A stretch of 64,000 nucleotides of DNA from an uncultured Methylococcaceae bacterium (GCA_913056195.1 CAJXMF010000002.1:40297-104296); one strand, 5' to 3'. Numbered from the stretch's first letter, positions 18,148-28,270 are shown. Notes: a model not told the origin generated them from the sequence alone. Translations and numbers: made by a program.

Positions 18148-18185
18148 CAGGCAGCGCTTTATAAAATCTAAGCGCTGCCTGTTTT
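18148..18185 (+). terminator. Rho-independent terminator of sgaA
   Basis: CAGGCAGCGCTT and AAGCGCTGCCTG are perfect 12-base arms with a short AT-rich loop, followed by TTTT. It starts seven bases after the sgaA stop codon, so sgaA is probably monocistronic. Confidence 0.88.
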
Positions 18186-18304
18186 CCACATTCTGATGCA
18201 CCCTTTCTTAGCGGTCGTCTTAAGCGGTGATTCTGGCCATTATTGCTGGCAAAGCGGGACTAACGCGCGTTAAAATAAACGGTTTTTCTCTCTGAGGAAC
18301 AACT

Positions 18305-18733
18305 GTGGAAAATTTCACCCCTGTTTCCGCCTTCCTGGGCGGCAGCCTGATTGGCTTAAGTGTAATTTTATTATTACTTTACAACGGCCGTACAGCCGGC
18401 ATCAGCGGGATTATGAATGGCGTTTTTTTATCACCTGGAAACGAACAACGCTGGCGCCTCGCCTTTTTGCTCGGCTTGATTCTCGGCGCGGTTATTTTTC
18501 AGCAGATCATGCCGAATTTCATTCAGTTTCGCAGCGATTACCCGCTTGTCCTGGTCGCCATTGGCGGCTTTCTGGTAGGTGTTGGCACCCGTTTGAGCAG
18601 TGGCTGCACCAGCGGCCATGGTATTTGCGGCATTGCCAACCTGTCTCGCCGTTCGATTATCGCGACACTCTGCTTTATGGCCAGCGGCTTTATCACTGTC
18701 TTCATCACCAAACACGTGTTGTATTTAATATGA
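18305..18733 (+). CDS. YeeE/YedE (TsuA-like) transporter, first half
   Basis: 142 aa from a GTG with GAGGAA at good distance. Four predicted membrane spans and the conserved motif VGTRLSSGCTSGHGICGI, whose Cys is typical of thiosulfate/sulfur transporters of this family. It overlaps the next gene by ATGA. The two half-size proteins together match one full YeeE, a split known as PmpA/PmpB-type. The transported species is probably a sulfur compound (family inference). Confidence 0.85.
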   Translation: MENFTPVSAFLGGSLIGLSVILLLLYNGRTAGISGIMNGVFLSPGNEQRWRLAFLLGLILGAVIFQQIMPNFIQFRSDYPLVLVAIGGFLVGVGTRLSSGCTSGHGICGIANLSRRSIIATLCFMASGFITVFITKHVLYLI

Positions 18734-19143
18734 ACAAACTCTTGGTTGCCTTGATTTCTGGCATTATTTTTGGCTTGGGGCTCTCTTTATCGCAGATGGT
18801 TGATGCCAACAAAGTCCTGGGCTTTTTGGATATTGCGGGTGACTGGGACCCGAGTCTGGCTTTTGTGATGGCAGGCGCACTCGCTGTGGCCATGCCGGGA
18901 TTTTACTGGGTAAAAAAACGTCAGCGTCCGGTTTTTGAAGACGGCTTTCATCTATCGCATAAAAAACAGATTGATAAACCGCTCGTTTTAGGCGCGATTA
19001 TTTTCGGTATTGGCTGGGGTTTGAGCGGCTATTGCCCAGGCCCTGCCGTTGCAGGCATCGGCTTTGGCAACGGTGAAGCGCTCGTCATGGTCTTGGCCAT
19101 TTATGCCGGTTTTTTTGCCGAGCGTTTTATCGCTAAAAAATAA
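18730..19143 (+). CDS. YeeE/YedE family transporter, second half (DUF6691)
   Basis: 137 aa starting MNKLLVALISGIIFGLGLSLSQM. Four predicted spans; motif GWGLSGYCPGPAVAGIG holds the second conserved Cys. It is paired with the gene before it through ATGA, and its stop shares a base with the xseA start, so all three are translated from one message. The two halves are expected to form one pore. Confidence 0.85.
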   Translation: MNKLLVALISGIIFGLGLSLSQMVDANKVLGFLDIAGDWDPSLAFVMAGALAVAMPGFYWVKKRQRPVFEDGFHLSHKKQIDKPLVLGAIIFGIGWGLSGYCPGPAVAGIGFGNGEALVMVLAIYAGFFAERFIAKK

Positions 19144-20495
19144 TGCCAACGCCTCAGCCTGAAAAAGTCTATAGCGTCAGCCAGCTTAACCGGGAAACCC
19201 GGTTGCTGTTAAGCGATCATTTTTTATCGATCCGCATTGAAGGCGAAATTTCCAACCTCACCCGCCCGGCGTCGGGCCATTTGTATTTTTCTTTAAAAGA
19301 CGAACGCGCTCAAATCCGCTGCGCCATGTTTCGACCACATCAACGCAGGTTGCGCTTTAAACCGGATAATGGCCTGCATGTTATCGCCACCGCCCAGGTC
19401 AGCCTGTATGAACCGCGCGGCGATTATCAACTCATCATCGAGCAGATGGAAGAAGCCGGCAGCGGCGCACTGCAACGCGCCTTTGAGCAATTGAAACAAA
19501 AACTGCTCGCCGAAGGCCTGTTTGAAACCCACAGGAAACGCCCGATTCCTCGCCTGCCCAGGCATATCGGCATCATCACCTCGCCCTCCGGTGCCGCCAT
19601 TCAAGATATCTTAAGCGTCCTGAAGCGCCGCTTTCCCGCCATTCCGATTACCCTCTATCCGGCATCGGTACAGGGCGAGTCGGCGGCGCCGGAAATCGTT
19701 CGCGCGCTGGCGCAGGCCAATGAACACGGCGTTGCCGATGTATTAATTGTCGGCCGGGGCGGTGGCTCGCTGGAAGATTTATGGCCATTTAACGAAGAAA
19801 GCGTCGCCCGTGCCATCGCAGCCAGCGCCATTCCGGTCATTTCCGCCGTTGGCCATGAAACTGATTTTACCATTACCGATTTTGTCGCCGATTTGCGCGC
19901 GCCAACACCTTCGGCGGCTGCCGAACATGCCGCACCGGATCAAGCTGAGTGGCTCAATACCTTCAAAGCATATGAATTAAAATTACAACAACTGATCGAA
20001 TACGTGCTGGAGCAATCGACTCAACAACTGGACTGGTTGTATCGCGCTTTACAGCAACAACATCCCGCACAACAACTGGCACATAAAGGCGAGCATTTAC
20101 GCCGCCTGGAAAGCCGCTTGCAACAAAGCTGGCAGCGTCAACACACGCAGCGCAACCAGCAGACGTCCAACCTGACTCACCGTTTGCGGCAACAAAACCC
20201 TGCTGTCATGGCAAAACAGCAGCGCCATAACCTGCACAACACCGAACAACGCCTGATTCGCGCCATACAATCGGCATTAACACAGGCCCGGCAACGTTAC
20301 ATCGCCACCACGCAAACCCTGCATGCCATCAGCCCGCTGGCAACACTGGAACGCGGTTACGCTATCGTCCAAAAAAACGACTCCATCATAAAATCCAGCC
20401 GGCAATTACAGGTTGGCGATTCGGTCAAAACCCGGCTGGGCGAAGGCCGTTTTGTGAGTCGTATTGAAAAAATAGCCGCGCATGAAAGCGACTAA
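19143..20495 (+). CDS. xseA: Exodeoxyribonuclease VII large subunit
   Basis: 450 aa, normal length. N-terminal OB-fold (about 1-105: YSVSQLNRETRLLL, GEISNLTRPASGHLYFSLKD), catalytic region with GIITSPSGAAIQDIL, DVLIVGRGGGSLEDLWPFNEE and ISAVGHETDFTITDFVADLRAPTPSAAAE, and then a long coiled coil ending in LERGYAIV. With XseB it degrades single-stranded DNA from both ends. xseB is not nearby. The start codon overlaps the stop of the upstream transporter gene by one base. Confidence 0.95.
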   Translation: MPTPQPEKVYSVSQLNRETRLLLSDHFLSIRIEGEISNLTRPASGHLYFSLKDERAQIRCAMFRPHQRRLRFKPDNGLHVIATAQVSLYEPRGDYQLIIEQMEEAGSGALQRAFEQLKQKLLAEGLFETHRKRPIPRLPRHIGIITSPSGAAIQDILSVLKRRFPAIPITLYPASVQGESAAPEIVRALAQANEHGVADVLIVGRGGGSLEDLWPFNEESVARAIAASAIPVISAVGHETDFTITDFVADLRAPTPSAAAEHAAPDQAEWLNTFKAYELKLQQLIEYVLEQSTQQLDWLYRALQQQHPAQQLAHKGEHLRRLESRLQQSWQRQHTQRNQQTSNLTHRLRQQNPAVMAKQQRHNLHNTEQRLIRAIQSALTQARQRYIATTQTLHAISPLATLERGYAIVQKNDSIIKSSRQLQVGDSVKTRLGEGRFVSRIEKIAAHESD

Positions 20496-21219
20496 AAACA
20501 TCCTCATCACCGGCGCCGCCAAACGCATTGGCGCCAGTTGTGCACGCCTTCTACATACGGAAGGCCACAATATCGTGCTGCATTATCACCATTCCGAGCA
20601 ACAGGCGCTGAGTTTACAACATGAACTCAACCAAATCCGCCCGCATTCCGCCTGCGGCCTGAAGGCCGATCTTAACCAGCTTGACGCCATCCGACAGCTC
20701 GCCACCCAAGCCAGCACGCAATGGAATGGCGTTGACGTGTTAATCAACAATGCTTCAGCCTTTTTTCCGGACGACTTTGCGACAACATCGGAACAGGATT
20801 GGGACACGCTGCTGGATACCAACCTGAAAGCGCCGTTTTTCCTGAGTCAAGCCTTGCTGCCTACATTACGCAAAAACCAGGGCTGCATCATCAATATCAT
20901 CGATATTCATGCAGAACGCGGCCTGAAAGGCTATCCCGCCTACAGCATCAGCAAAGCCGGGTTGGCGGCCATGACACGCTCGCTGGCCAAGGAACTGGGG
21001 CCCGAAATTCGCGTCAACGGGATAGCACCGGGGGCTATTTTATGGCCGGAGCAGGCGATGGATGAGGCGACCAAAAGCGACATCCTGGCGCGTATTACAT
21101 TGAAACGCAGCGGCAGCCCACAAGATATCGCCCGCGCGGTGCGCTTTTTTATTGATGATGCCGATTATATTACCGGCCAGATTCTGGCTGTCGATGGCGG
21201 CAGAACCCTGTTCAACTGA
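20482..21219 (+). CDS. Pteridine reductase / FolM-like short-chain dehydrogenase
   Basis: 245 aa SDR. The cofactor loop is TGAAKRIGA, the basic variant typical of pteridine reductases that prefer NADPH. NNAS, the active-site tyrosine in YPAYSISKAGL and the end motif GQILAVDGGRTLF are present. Such enzymes reduce dihydromonapterin or dihydrofolate. It overlaps xseA by 14 bp and meets folK stop to stop; folB follows. The folate neighbours support the pteridine assignment over a generic SDR. Confidence 0.82.
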   Translation: MKATKNILITGAAKRIGASCARLLHTEGHNIVLHYHHSEQQALSLQHELNQIRPHSACGLKADLNQLDAIRQLATQASTQWNGVDVLINNASAFFPDDFATTSEQDWDTLLDTNLKAPFFLSQALLPTLRKNQGCIINIIDIHAERGLKGYPAYSISKAGLAAMTRSLAKELGPEIRVNGIAPGAILWPEQAMDEATKSDILARITLKRSGSPQDIARAVRFFIDDADYITGQILAVDGGRTLFN

Positions 21220-21717
21220 TTACTCGCTTTCCCAGGGCGGATCGATTTTGCGTTGCTGCAGAGCCGACTTGTCGAATTCATCCCACATCTGCCGATAGCT
21301 TTTTCCAGAAACCGGGTGCGTTTCCTCGCCCGCGATTTCCGCTAAAGGCTCCAGCACGAAGGCATATTTTTCGATTTCATCCCTAGGAATTTGCAGGCGG
21401 CCATCATGAATGACCTGATCGCCAAATAGAATCAAATCCAGATCCAGCGTTCGCGATGAAAACTTCTGACTGTTTCGACTGCGCCCATGATCAAGCTCAA
21501 TCTGCCGCAGCATCTTACCGACCTGCCTGGCTTCAAGATCCGTATTAAAGCGCACAATCAAATTATAAAAATCATCGCCTTCAAATCCCATCGCTGCCGT
21601 TTGATACAAACTGGACACATCCAGCTCCCCAAAAGCATCCTGCAACGCGCGAATACTCGATGGAATATGCTTTTCCTTGTCGATATTACTGCCAATACTG
21701 ATGTAACCTGTGGTCAT
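21220..21717 (-). CDS. folK: HPPK: 6-hydroxymethyl-dihydropterin pyrophosphokinase
   Basis: 165 aa. It opens GYISIGSNIDKEKHI and has the HPPK signature SSRTLDLDLILFGDQV. It transfers pyrophosphate from ATP to hydroxymethyl-dihydropterin in folate synthesis. It overlaps folB by 4 bp (same strand) and converges with the pteridine reductase gene with no gap. The middle part is slightly different from E. coli but all binding motifs remain. Confidence 0.92.
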   Translation of the reverse strand: MTTGYISIGSNIDKEKHIPSSIRALQDAFGELDVSSLYQTAAMGFEGDDFYNLIVRFNTDLEARQVGKMLRQIELDHGRSRNSQKFSSRTLDLDLILFGDQVIHDGRLQIPRDEIEKYAFVLEPLAEIAGEETHPVSGKSYRQMWDEFDKSALQQRKIDPPWESE

Positions 21718-22073
21718 GGCTTTTTTGTCCCCCGTTCAATGACAATGCCAACATCCCGTGCCCGGCTGATGGCACCGCGTTTGTTCAAACGAATCTTGAC
21801 CCATTCAATCGGAAATTCGTTCAGCAATAGTGTCGCCACTTCTTCAATCAACTTTTCAACCAAAAAGTATTCGCTGTTTTCAACAAAGCTGACGACGCGT
21901 TCGGTGACAGCCTTGTAATCCAGCGTATCCGCAATATCATCCGATGCCGCGGCGGCACGAATATCGAAGCCCATTTCAATATCAAATACCAGCGTTTGCT
22001 TGATTTCGCGCTCCCAATCATAGATTCCGATGACAGTGGCAACTTCTAAGCCACCTAAAAAGATAATGTCCAT
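21714..22073 (-). CDS. folB: Dihydroneopterin aldolase
   Basis: 119 aa from ATG 22073 (MDIIFLGGLEVATVIGIYDWE), the normal size; an upstream in-frame start lacks family similarity. FolB features: IGIYDWEREIKQ, LDYKAVTERV, and FLVEKLIEEVA. It splits dihydroneopterin to hydroxymethyl-dihydropterin, the substrate of FolK encoded next. The pair is coupled by ATGA. The gene diverges from plsY across an 82-bp gap that must hold both promoters. Confidence 0.92.
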   Translation of the reverse strand: MDIIFLGGLEVATVIGIYDWEREIKQTLVFDIEMGFDIRAAAASDDIADTLDYKAVTERVVSFVENSEYFLVEKLIEEVATLLLNEFPIEWVKIRLNKRGAISRARDVGIVIERGTKKP

Positions 22074-22155
22074 GTTGTTTTTCCGGTTATCATATACGGC
22101 AAATTTACCAGTATCATGTAAACCCGAAAGATATACAAGTTTTAGGAGCCTCAAC

Positions 22156-22728
22156 ATGCTTGAATGGTTACTCGTTCCCGCCGCCTATTTGTTCGGATCA
22201 ATCTCCAGCGCCATCATCGTATGCCGCCTGATGGGCCTGCCAGACCCGCGCGAGCAAGGCTCCGGCAATCCGGGCGCGACCAATGTCATGCGTATCGGCG
22301 GCAAAAAAGCCGCGGCCATTACCCTGCTCGGCGACGCGTTGAAAGGCTTGATCCCGGTATTAATAGCCAAATCCCTCAATGCCGACAGCGTATTGCTGTC
22401 CGCCGTTGTTTTTGCCGCGTTTTTGGGGCATTTATATCCGCTGTTTTTTGGCTTTAAAGGCGGCAAAGGTGTGGCAACGTCATTTGGCTTAACCCTCGGC
22501 GTCGCCTGGCTGCTTGGCCTTGTCGTCTCGGGCACCTGGTTTCTGGTCTATAAAATCAGCGGCATATCATCCCTTTCGGCGCTAATAGCTTCGGTACTAA
22601 CGCCGTTTTATGTCTGGCTCATTGTGGGTGATAGCAACCTGGTCATCACCTTTGTTCTGATCTCAAGTATTTTACTCTGGCGACACAAAGCCAATATTCA
22701 GCGTTTATTGCGCGGCGAAGAAACATAA
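22156..22728 (+). CDS. plsY: Acyl-phosphate glycerol-3-phosphate acyltransferase PlsY
   Basis: 190 aa from ATG 22156, with AGGAG at the right distance. Membrane protein with about five spans and the three PlsY motifs: GSISSA, GSGNPGATN with LGDALKG, and GFKGGKGVATSFG. It makes lysophosphatidate from acyl-phosphate and glycerol-3-phosphate, the first step of phospholipid synthesis. The plsY-folB divergent order is common in gammaproteobacteria. Confidence 0.95.
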   Translation: MLEWLLVPAAYLFGSISSAIIVCRLMGLPDPREQGSGNPGATNVMRIGGKKAAAITLLGDALKGLIPVLIAKSLNADSVLLSAVVFAAFLGHLYPLFFGFKGGKGVATSFGLTLGVAWLLGLVVSGTWFLVYKISGISSLSALIASVLTPFYVWLIVGDSNLVITFVLISSILLWRHKANIQRLLRGEET

Positions 22729-22739
22729 GATCAACCCTG

Positions 22740-23750
22740 TCATACCGCTGATAATTCGGCAATCGGCCAGCGCGGCCTGGCAAAAATCTGCAAATCTTCA
22801 TGCTGCCCTGCAGTCAACCGCTGACATCCGGCATAGGCAATCATGGCGCCGTTGTCGGTACAAAATTCCAGGCGGGGAAAATAAAGTGATGCGCCTTGTT
22901 GCTCAGCCATAGCTTGCAACTGCCGCCGGATTTCTTGATTGGCACTGACCCCGCCCGCGATCACCAGCGTCGTCAATCCGGTTTGCTGTAATACCCGTCT
23001 GCACTTGATTACCAGCGTTTCCGCCACCGCCTGCTGAAAGGCATAGGCCACATCGGCTTTGTCCTGCTCCGTTTTAGCGGTCGCGTTCAATGTATTCATG
23101 GTAAACGTTTTGAGGCCGCTAAAACTAAAATCCAGCCCTGGCCGGTCAGTCATCGGGCGTGGAAAACGAAAACGCGGCGTGCCCTGCTGCGCCAGTTGCG
23201 ACAAACGCGGCCCGCCCGGATAGCCCAGCCCCAGCATTTTCGCCGTTTTATCGAAGGCTTCACCGGCTGCATCATCCAGCGATTCACCTAACAACTGATA
23301 GCGTCCAATGCCTTCAACTTTAACCAGCAAAGTATGCCCGCCTGAAATCAATAACGCCACAAACGGATAGTGTGGAGGATTATCTTCCAGCATGGGCGCC
23401 AATAAGTGCCCTTCCATATGATGAGTCGCCAGCGCAGGCACCCCCCAGGCCCAAGCCAAACTACGGGCAGTACATGCGCCCACCAACAATGCGCCCATCA
23501 ACCCAGGCCCTGCAGTATAGGCCACACCATCGATGTCCTGTGGTTTCAATGCGCTTTCGACCAGACACTGTTTGATCAATGGCGTTAATTTCCGAATATG
23601 ATCGCGCGAAGCCAATTCCGGCACAACACCGCCATAGGCACTGTGCATGTCAACCTGACTGTAAAGCAGGTGATGAACAAGGCCTTTACGAGCATGATAA
23701 ACCGCGACGCCAGTTTCATCGCATGAGGTTTCGATTCCGAGAACGTACAT
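22740..23750 (-). CDS. tsaD: tRNA N6-threonylcarbamoyladenosine transferase TsaD
   Basis: 336 aa, standard length. ASKHA-fold protein with [16 protein letters not shown], the metal ligands in [21 protein letters not shown] and [13 protein letters not shown]. With TsaB and TsaE it installs t6A at A37 of ANN-decoding tRNAs. It is divergent from rpsU, the usual arrangement in gammaproteobacteria. Confidence 0.96.
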   Translation of the reverse strand: MYVLGIETSCDETGVAVYHARKGLVHHLLYSQVDMHSAYGGVVPELASRDHIRKLTPLIKQCLVESALKPQDIDGVAYTAGPGLMGALLVGACTARSLAWAWGVPALATHHMEGHLLAPMLEDNPPHYPFVALLISGGHTLLVKVEGIGRYQLLGESLDDAAGEAFDKTAKMLGLGYPGGPRLSQLAQQGTPRFRFPRPMTDRPGLDFSFSGLKTFTMNTLNATAKTEQDKADVAYAFQQAVAETLVIKCRRVLQQTGLTTLVIAGGVSANQEIRRQLQAMAEQQGASLYFPRLEFCTDNGAMIAYAGCQRLTAGQHEDLQIFARPRWPIAELSAV

Positions 23751-23756
23751 TAAGTT

Positions 23757-23784
23757 TTGAAAAATATTTTTTGTCAGATATAAT
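23757..23784 (+). promoter_or_regulatory. Sigma-70 promoter of the rpsU operon
   Basis: TTGAAA (23757-23762) and TATAAT (23779-23784) are separated by 16 bases, about 70 bp before rpsU. This is the best consensus promoter in the tsaD-rpsU gap and fits the strong P1 known before rpsU-dnaG-rpoD. Confidence 0.75.
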
Positions 23785-23853
23785 TGGGGATTCTCTGAAG
23801 ATCTAATGTCTTCGTTACACTCTTTTGAATATTAACATATATCAGGTCAATTT

Positions 23854-24087
23854 ATGCCAGCAGTAAAAGTTAAAGAAAACGAACCTTTCGATATTGCCAT
23901 CCGTCGCTTCAAACGCGCATGTGAAAAAGCCGGTGTTTTATCCGAAGTTCGCCGTCGTGAATTCTACGAAAAGCCAACCGCAGAACGTAAACGCAAAAAA
24001 GCGGCTGCCGTCAAACGTCACCTTAAAAAACTGGCCCGCGAGCGTTATGCATTGAAAAACCTGCGTCGTGGTCGTCCACAAATTTAA
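23854..24087 (+). CDS. rpsU: 30S ribosomal protein S21
   Basis: 77 aa; E. coli S21 is 71. The N-terminal two thirds ([36 protein letters not shown]) match closely; the C-terminal tail ([12 protein letters not shown]) is longer and different. It is a small basic protein needed for initiation on the 30S. First gene of the rpsU-yqeY-dnaG-rpoD operon. Confidence 0.96.
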   Translation: MPAVKVKENEPFDIAIRRFKRACEKAGVLSEVRRREFYEKPTAERKRKKAAAVKRHLKKLARERYALKNLRRGRPQI

Positions 24088-24091
24088 GATA

Positions 24092-24541
24092 ATGCCTTCT
24101 TTAAAAGCAAGCATTACCGACGCCATGAAGGCTGCGATGAAATCCGGAGACAAAGCCAGACTCGGCACAATCCGGATGATTCTCGCCGCCATCAAACAAA
24201 TCGAAGTCGACGAGCGCATTGAGCTTGATGACAACCGCATCATTGCCGTGCTTGATAAAATGCTCAAACAGCGCCGCGAGTCCATTCGCCAATATCGCGA
24301 TGCCAATCGTGTGGATCTGGCCGAGATCGAAGAGGCCGAAATCCAGATTATTCAGGCGTTTCTGCCGCAAGCACTCAGCGACGAAGAAATTCAGCAGATG
24401 ATTGAACAGGCGATTGCCGAAACAGATGCGAGCTCAATCAAGGATATGGGCAAAGTCATGGGCATCTTGAAACCCAAAATGCAAGGGCGCGCCGATATGG
24501 CTGTCGTCAGCGCACAAATCAAGTCCGCCTTATCGGCATAA
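24092..24541 (+). CDS. yqeY: YqeY/GatB-domain protein
   Basis: 149 aa from ATG 24092, five bases after rpsU. It has the YqeY pattern: LKASITDAMKAAMKSGDKARLGTIRMILAA at the start, VLDKMLKQRRESIRQY and DMGKVMGILKPKMQGRADM at the end. The fold is like the tail domain of GatB/GatE amidotransferases, but the role is not defined. It commonly sits between rpsU and dnaG outside the enterics. Confidence 0.9.
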   Translation: MPSLKASITDAMKAAMKSGDKARLGTIRMILAAIKQIEVDERIELDDNRIIAVLDKMLKQRRESIRQYRDANRVDLAEIEEAEIQIIQAFLPQALSDEEIQQMIEQAIAETDASSIKDMGKVMGILKPKMQGRADMAVVSAQIKSALSA

Positions 24542-24554
24542 ACTTACGCCGACC

Positions 24555-26249
24555 ATGAGCGGTCGAATTCCTCGTGAATTTATAGACGATCTACTGGTAC
24601 GTGCCGATATTGTCGATCTGATCGACACCTACGTTCCTTTAAAGCGGACGGGCAGCAACTTTATGGCCCGCTGCCCTTTCCACACCGAAAAAACCCCCAG
24701 CTTTTCCGTCAGTCGTAAAAAGCAGTTCTATCACTGCTTTGGCTGCGGTGCCAGCGGCAACGCCATCAGCTTTCTGATGGATTATAATCATCTTGACTTC
24801 GTTGAAGCAGTTGAAGACCTCGCCGCCTTTGTTGGGGTTGATGTGCCGCGTGAGAAATCCAGCTTCACACCGGCCGCTAAACATGACCTCAGCGCTTTAT
24901 ACCAGACGCTGGAACAGGTCAGCGCGCATTATCAAAAAAACCTGCACACCGAAGCCGGTCAAGCCGCCAGGGACTATCTCAGCGCTCGCGGTGTCAATCC
25001 TGATGTCATGGCGCGCTACGAGCTGGGCTTTTCCCTGAATAGCTGGGATGACTTAAGCAAACGCTTTCCCCACAAGCGGCTCCTCGATAGCGGCATGCTG
25101 GTGCAAAACGAAAATGGCCGAACTTACGATCGTTTCCGTGGCCGCCTGATGTTCCCCATCCGTGACAAGCGTGGCCGCGTCATCGGCTTTGGCGGTCGCG
25201 TACTCGATGACAGCACGCCTAAATACCTGAATTCGCCGGAAACAGCCGTTTTTTCCAAAGGCAACGAGCTTTACGGCTTGCACGAAAGCTTAAGCCAATC
25301 GCCCCGCCCTGAACGCTTTATCATCGTTGAAGGCTACATGGATGTGATTGCCCTGGCCCAACAAGGCATCGATTATGCCGTGGCGACATTAGGCACGGCA
25401 ACATCGGAAAAACACATCGAAACCCTGTTTCGCTTCAGTAATGAACTGGTGCTATGCTTTGACGGCGACACTGCCGGTCAGCAAGCCGCCTGGCGTGCAA
25501 TGGAAGCCGTATTTCCCAGCCTGAAAGACACGCGCCAGGTTAAAATCATGCTGCTGCCGGAAAAGGAGGATCCGGACAGCCTGATACGCCACCAGGGTCT
25601 CACCCATTTTCAAAGCCTGATTGAACGCGCCACACCGCTGTCGGAATATTTTTTTTCCACCCTCAGTCAGAATATAGACCTTAACAATGCTGAGGGCCGC
25701 GCCGCATTAGCGGCAAAAGCTTCGCCTTATTTAAAAAAACTCCCGGCCGGTTTTTTTAAAGACATGATGTACAAACGTGTTCGAGACATCACGCAGGTAC
25801 AAAATCTAACACCGCCGAAAAAACCATCTATACTTAAATCCAAACCCGACAACAGACCTTCACCGACTCGACTGGTTATCGCCTTGTTATTACAAAATCC
25901 TGAATTTTACCGACACATTGAAGTCAAAAACCTGAATTGGAATACACTCGATGCACCCGGCATGCCTCTTTTGCAGGACATTTTTGCAAAAATCCAGACA
26001 AACCCTGAGACCAATACAGCGCTTTTAATCGAGGAATTTCGTGATACCCCTCATGCTGCGGCCATACAGAAATTAGCCGGACTGGAGGTCGTCGGATCAA
26101 ATCTGGAAGCTGTGTTTTTACAAGCACTAGATCGTATTTTATCCCAGATTACCGAGCAACAGATCACCCACCTGCTTGAAAAAGAACAGCAGAAAGGCCT
26201 GACGCATGAAGAAAAACAGAGGCTTCTGGAACTATTAAACAAAAAATAG
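24555..26249 (+). CDS. dnaG: DNA primase
   Basis: 564 aa. N-terminal zinc-binding domain with CPFHTEKTPSF and FHCFGCG-type ligands (C-H-C-C), TOPRIM core with FIIVEGYMDVIALAQ, LGTATSEKH and CFDGDTAGQQAAWRA, then a C-terminal helicase-binding domain rich in helix. It makes RNA primers at the replication fork. Second-last gene of the macromolecular-synthesis operon, 13 bp after yqeY. Confidence 0.96.
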   Translation: MSGRIPREFIDDLLVRADIVDLIDTYVPLKRTGSNFMARCPFHTEKTPSFSVSRKKQFYHCFGCGASGNAISFLMDYNHLDFVEAVEDLAAFVGVDVPREKSSFTPAAKHDLSALYQTLEQVSAHYQKNLHTEAGQAARDYLSARGVNPDVMARYELGFSLNSWDDLSKRFPHKRLLDSGMLVQNENGRTYDRFRGRLMFPIRDKRGRVIGFGGRVLDDSTPKYLNSPETAVFSKGNELYGLHESLSQSPRPERFIIVEGYMDVIALAQQGIDYAVATLGTATSEKHIETLFRFSNELVLCFDGDTAGQQAAWRAMEAVFPSLKDTRQVKIMLLPEKEDPDSLIRHQGLTHFQSLIERATPLSEYFFSTLSQNIDLNNAEGRAALAAKASPYLKKLPAGFFKDMMYKRVRDITQVQNLTPPKKPSILKSKPDNRPSPTRLVIALLLQNPEFYRHIEVKNLNWNTLDAPGMPLLQDIFAKIQTNPETNTALLIEEFRDTPHAAAIQKLAGLEVVGSNLEAVFLQALDRILSQITEQQITHLLEKEQQKGLTHEEKQRLLELLNKK

Positions 26250-26338
26250 ACTCAACAGCACACTCCACTTTTATTTTTTATGTTATACTGGCCTGTTCAT
26301 CGGCGAGTGATTAGTGCTTTCATATTTGTGAGTAAAGA

Positions 26339-28129
26339 ATGAATCAAGATCAACAACAATCCCAATTAAAACAATTGATAGCGAAAGGTAAACAACAAGG
26401 TTACCTGACCTATACAGAAGTGAACGATCACCTTCCTGGCGACATCGTTGACCCTGAGCAGATTGAAGAAATCATTGGCATGATTAATGACATGGGCATC
26501 CAGGTTCATGAAGTTGCGCCAGATGAAGACGCCATCATCAGTACCGATAACGCAGTAACCACTGACGATGACGATGCCGCCGCCGAAGTGGCTGCCCTGG
26601 CCTCTGTCGATGCTGAATTTGGACGCACCACCGACCCTGTTCGCATGTATATGCGTGAAATGGGTTCTGTAGAGCTGCTGGCGCGCGAAGAAGAATTGGC
26701 CATTGCCAAACGCATCGAAAGCGGTCAGCGCCAGATTATTGAATCTGTCGCGCGTTCGGGCTTTATTGTCGACGCTTTTTTACAGTCTTTTGACGATGTA
26801 CAAGTCGAAGATTCCGGCATTCGCCTGGCCGACATGCTAACGGGCTTTGTCGACCTTGACGCCCCTGATGATGCCCAGGTGACTACCGGCGATGAAGAAA
26901 CTGAAGAACCGAAGACACTGAGCTACGAAGACATCAAAGTCAAAGCAGATGAACTCAGAGCCTTACAAAAAAAGGCCAAGGCATCCATCAAGAAAAATGG
27001 CTACACGCACGAAAAAACTGAAAAGATATTCGACGATATGTCACGCTGCTTCAGTGAATTTAAATGGACACCGCAATACCTGAAAAAAATGATCGCGATC
27101 TCTGCCGACATCACGGCAAAAATCCGCGAGCAGGAGAAAACCATCCTGACCATTTGCGTTAAAAAGGCAAAAATGCCGCGCAAGGAATTCATTAACTCTT
27201 TTGTGGAAAATGAGACTGACCCTAAATGGCTAAATCCCTATCTTTCTAAAGACTCACGCTATGCCGATGCCTTGCGCGAACATCAGCAAGACATTAAAAA
27301 AGCGCAGAAAAAGCTGGCCGATATTGAGAAAACGCATGGCTTGAAAATTGCCAATATTAAAGATATTAACCGCCGTATTTCTATCGGCGAAGCAAAATCT
27401 CGCCGCGCCAAAAAAGAAATGATTGAGGCTAATTTACGACTTGTGATCTCAATTGCAAAAAAATACACCAACCGTGGCCTGCAATTTCTGGATCTGATTC
27501 AGGAAGGCAATATTGGCCTGATGAAGGCAGTGGATAAATTCGAATATCGCCGTGGCTATAAATTTTCAACCTATGCCACCTGGTGGATTCGTCAGGCCAT
27601 TACCCGCTCTATTGCGGATCAGGCTCGCACAATCCGAATCCCGGTGCATATGATTGAAACGATTAACAAGCTGAACCGCATTTCGCGCCAGATTCTGCAG
27701 GAAAAAGGCCGCGAAGCGACACCTGAAGAACTCGGCGAACGCATGGATATGCCGGAAGACAAGGTCCGCAAGGTATTAAAGATTGCTAAAGAACCGATTT
27801 CCATGGAGACACCGATTGGTGATGACGAAGATTCGCATCTTGGCGATTTTATTGAAGACGCAAAGGTGTTATCACCGGTAGAATCTGCTACAATTGCAGG
27901 ACTACGGGAATCCACTCAAAATGTATTAAGTGGGCTGACCGCCAGAGAGGCCAAGGTGCTCAGAATGCGCTTCGGTATCAATATGAATACCGACCATACG
28001 CTGGAAGAAGTTGGCAAACAATTTGACGTGACCCGTGAACGGATTCGTCAAATCGAGGCCAAAGCGCTGCGCAAATTACGACACCCCTCGCGCTCCGAAC
28101 AGCTACGCTGCTTTCTGGACGGCGATTAA
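26339..28129 (+). CDS. rpoD: RNA polymerase primary sigma factor (sigma-70)
   Basis: 596 aa. Region 1.1 at the start, region 1.2 [16 protein letters not shown], a large acidic non-conserved insert, region 2 ([50 protein letters not shown]), region 3 and region 4.2 ([27 protein letters not shown]). The ninety bases before it contain TATACT near 26283 that could be an internal promoter, as in E. coli where rpoD has a heat-shock start; its -35 is not clear. Confidence 0.97.
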   Translation: MNQDQQQSQLKQLIAKGKQQGYLTYTEVNDHLPGDIVDPEQIEEIIGMINDMGIQVHEVAPDEDAIISTDNAVTTDDDDAAAEVAALASVDAEFGRTTDPVRMYMREMGSVELLAREEELAIAKRIESGQRQIIESVARSGFIVDAFLQSFDDVQVEDSGIRLADMLTGFVDLDAPDDAQVTTGDEETEEPKTLSYEDIKVKADELRALQKKAKASIKKNGYTHEKTEKIFDDMSRCFSEFKWTPQYLKKMIAISADITAKIREQEKTILTICVKKAKMPRKEFINSFVENETDPKWLNPYLSKDSRYADALREHQQDIKKAQKKLADIEKTHGLKIANIKDINRRISIGEAKSRRAKKEMIEANLRLVISIAKKYTNRGLQFLDLIQEGNIGLMKAVDKFEYRRGYKFSTYATWWIRQAITRSIADQARTIRIPVHMIETINKLNRISRQILQEKGREATPEELGERMDMPEDKVRKVLKIAKEPISMETPIGDDEDSHLGDFIEDAKVLSPVESATIAGLRESTQNVLSGLTAREAKVLRMRFGINMNTDHTLEEVGKQFDVTRERIRQIEAKALRKLRHPSRSEQLRCFLDGD

Positions 28130-28143
28130 ACCCTTTAAAATTT

Positions 28144-28220
28144 GGGCCCTTAGCTCAGTTGGTTAGAGCATCCGACTCATAATCGGCAGGTCCCCAGTTC
28201 GAGTCTGGGAGGGCCCACCA
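28144..28220 (+). tRNA. tRNA with anticodon CAU (tRNA-Ile2 or elongator tRNA-Met)
   Basis: 77 nt with encoded CCA. Acceptor GGGCCCU/AGGGCCC, D arm GCTC-GAGC, anticodon stem CCGAC/ATCGG around CTCATAA, T arm CCCAG-TTCGAGT-CTGGG. The leading GGGCCCTTAGCTCAG resembles E. coli ileX (GGCCCCTTAGCTCAG) more than metT, which suggests an AUA-reading tRNA whose C34 is changed to lysidine by TilS. It is 14 bp after rpoD and ends at a terminator. Confidence 0.93.
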
Positions 28221-28225
28221 TGAAC

Positions 28226-28248
28226 AAAAGGCCGCATGCGGCCTTTTT
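28226..28248 (+). terminator. Terminator after rpoD and the tRNA
   Basis: AAAAGGCCGC and GCGGCCTTTT arms around AT, ending in a T-run. It closes the rpsU-rpoD-tRNA transcript five bases after the tRNA CCA. Confidence 0.88.
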
Positions 28249-28270
28249 AATTGACATTGCAGCAACGTCC

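Noticed and set aside
28144..28220. tRNA as an integration site of an island
   Set aside because: No integrase and no direct repeat of the tRNA 3' end in the window; the tRNA is part of the rpoD transcript.
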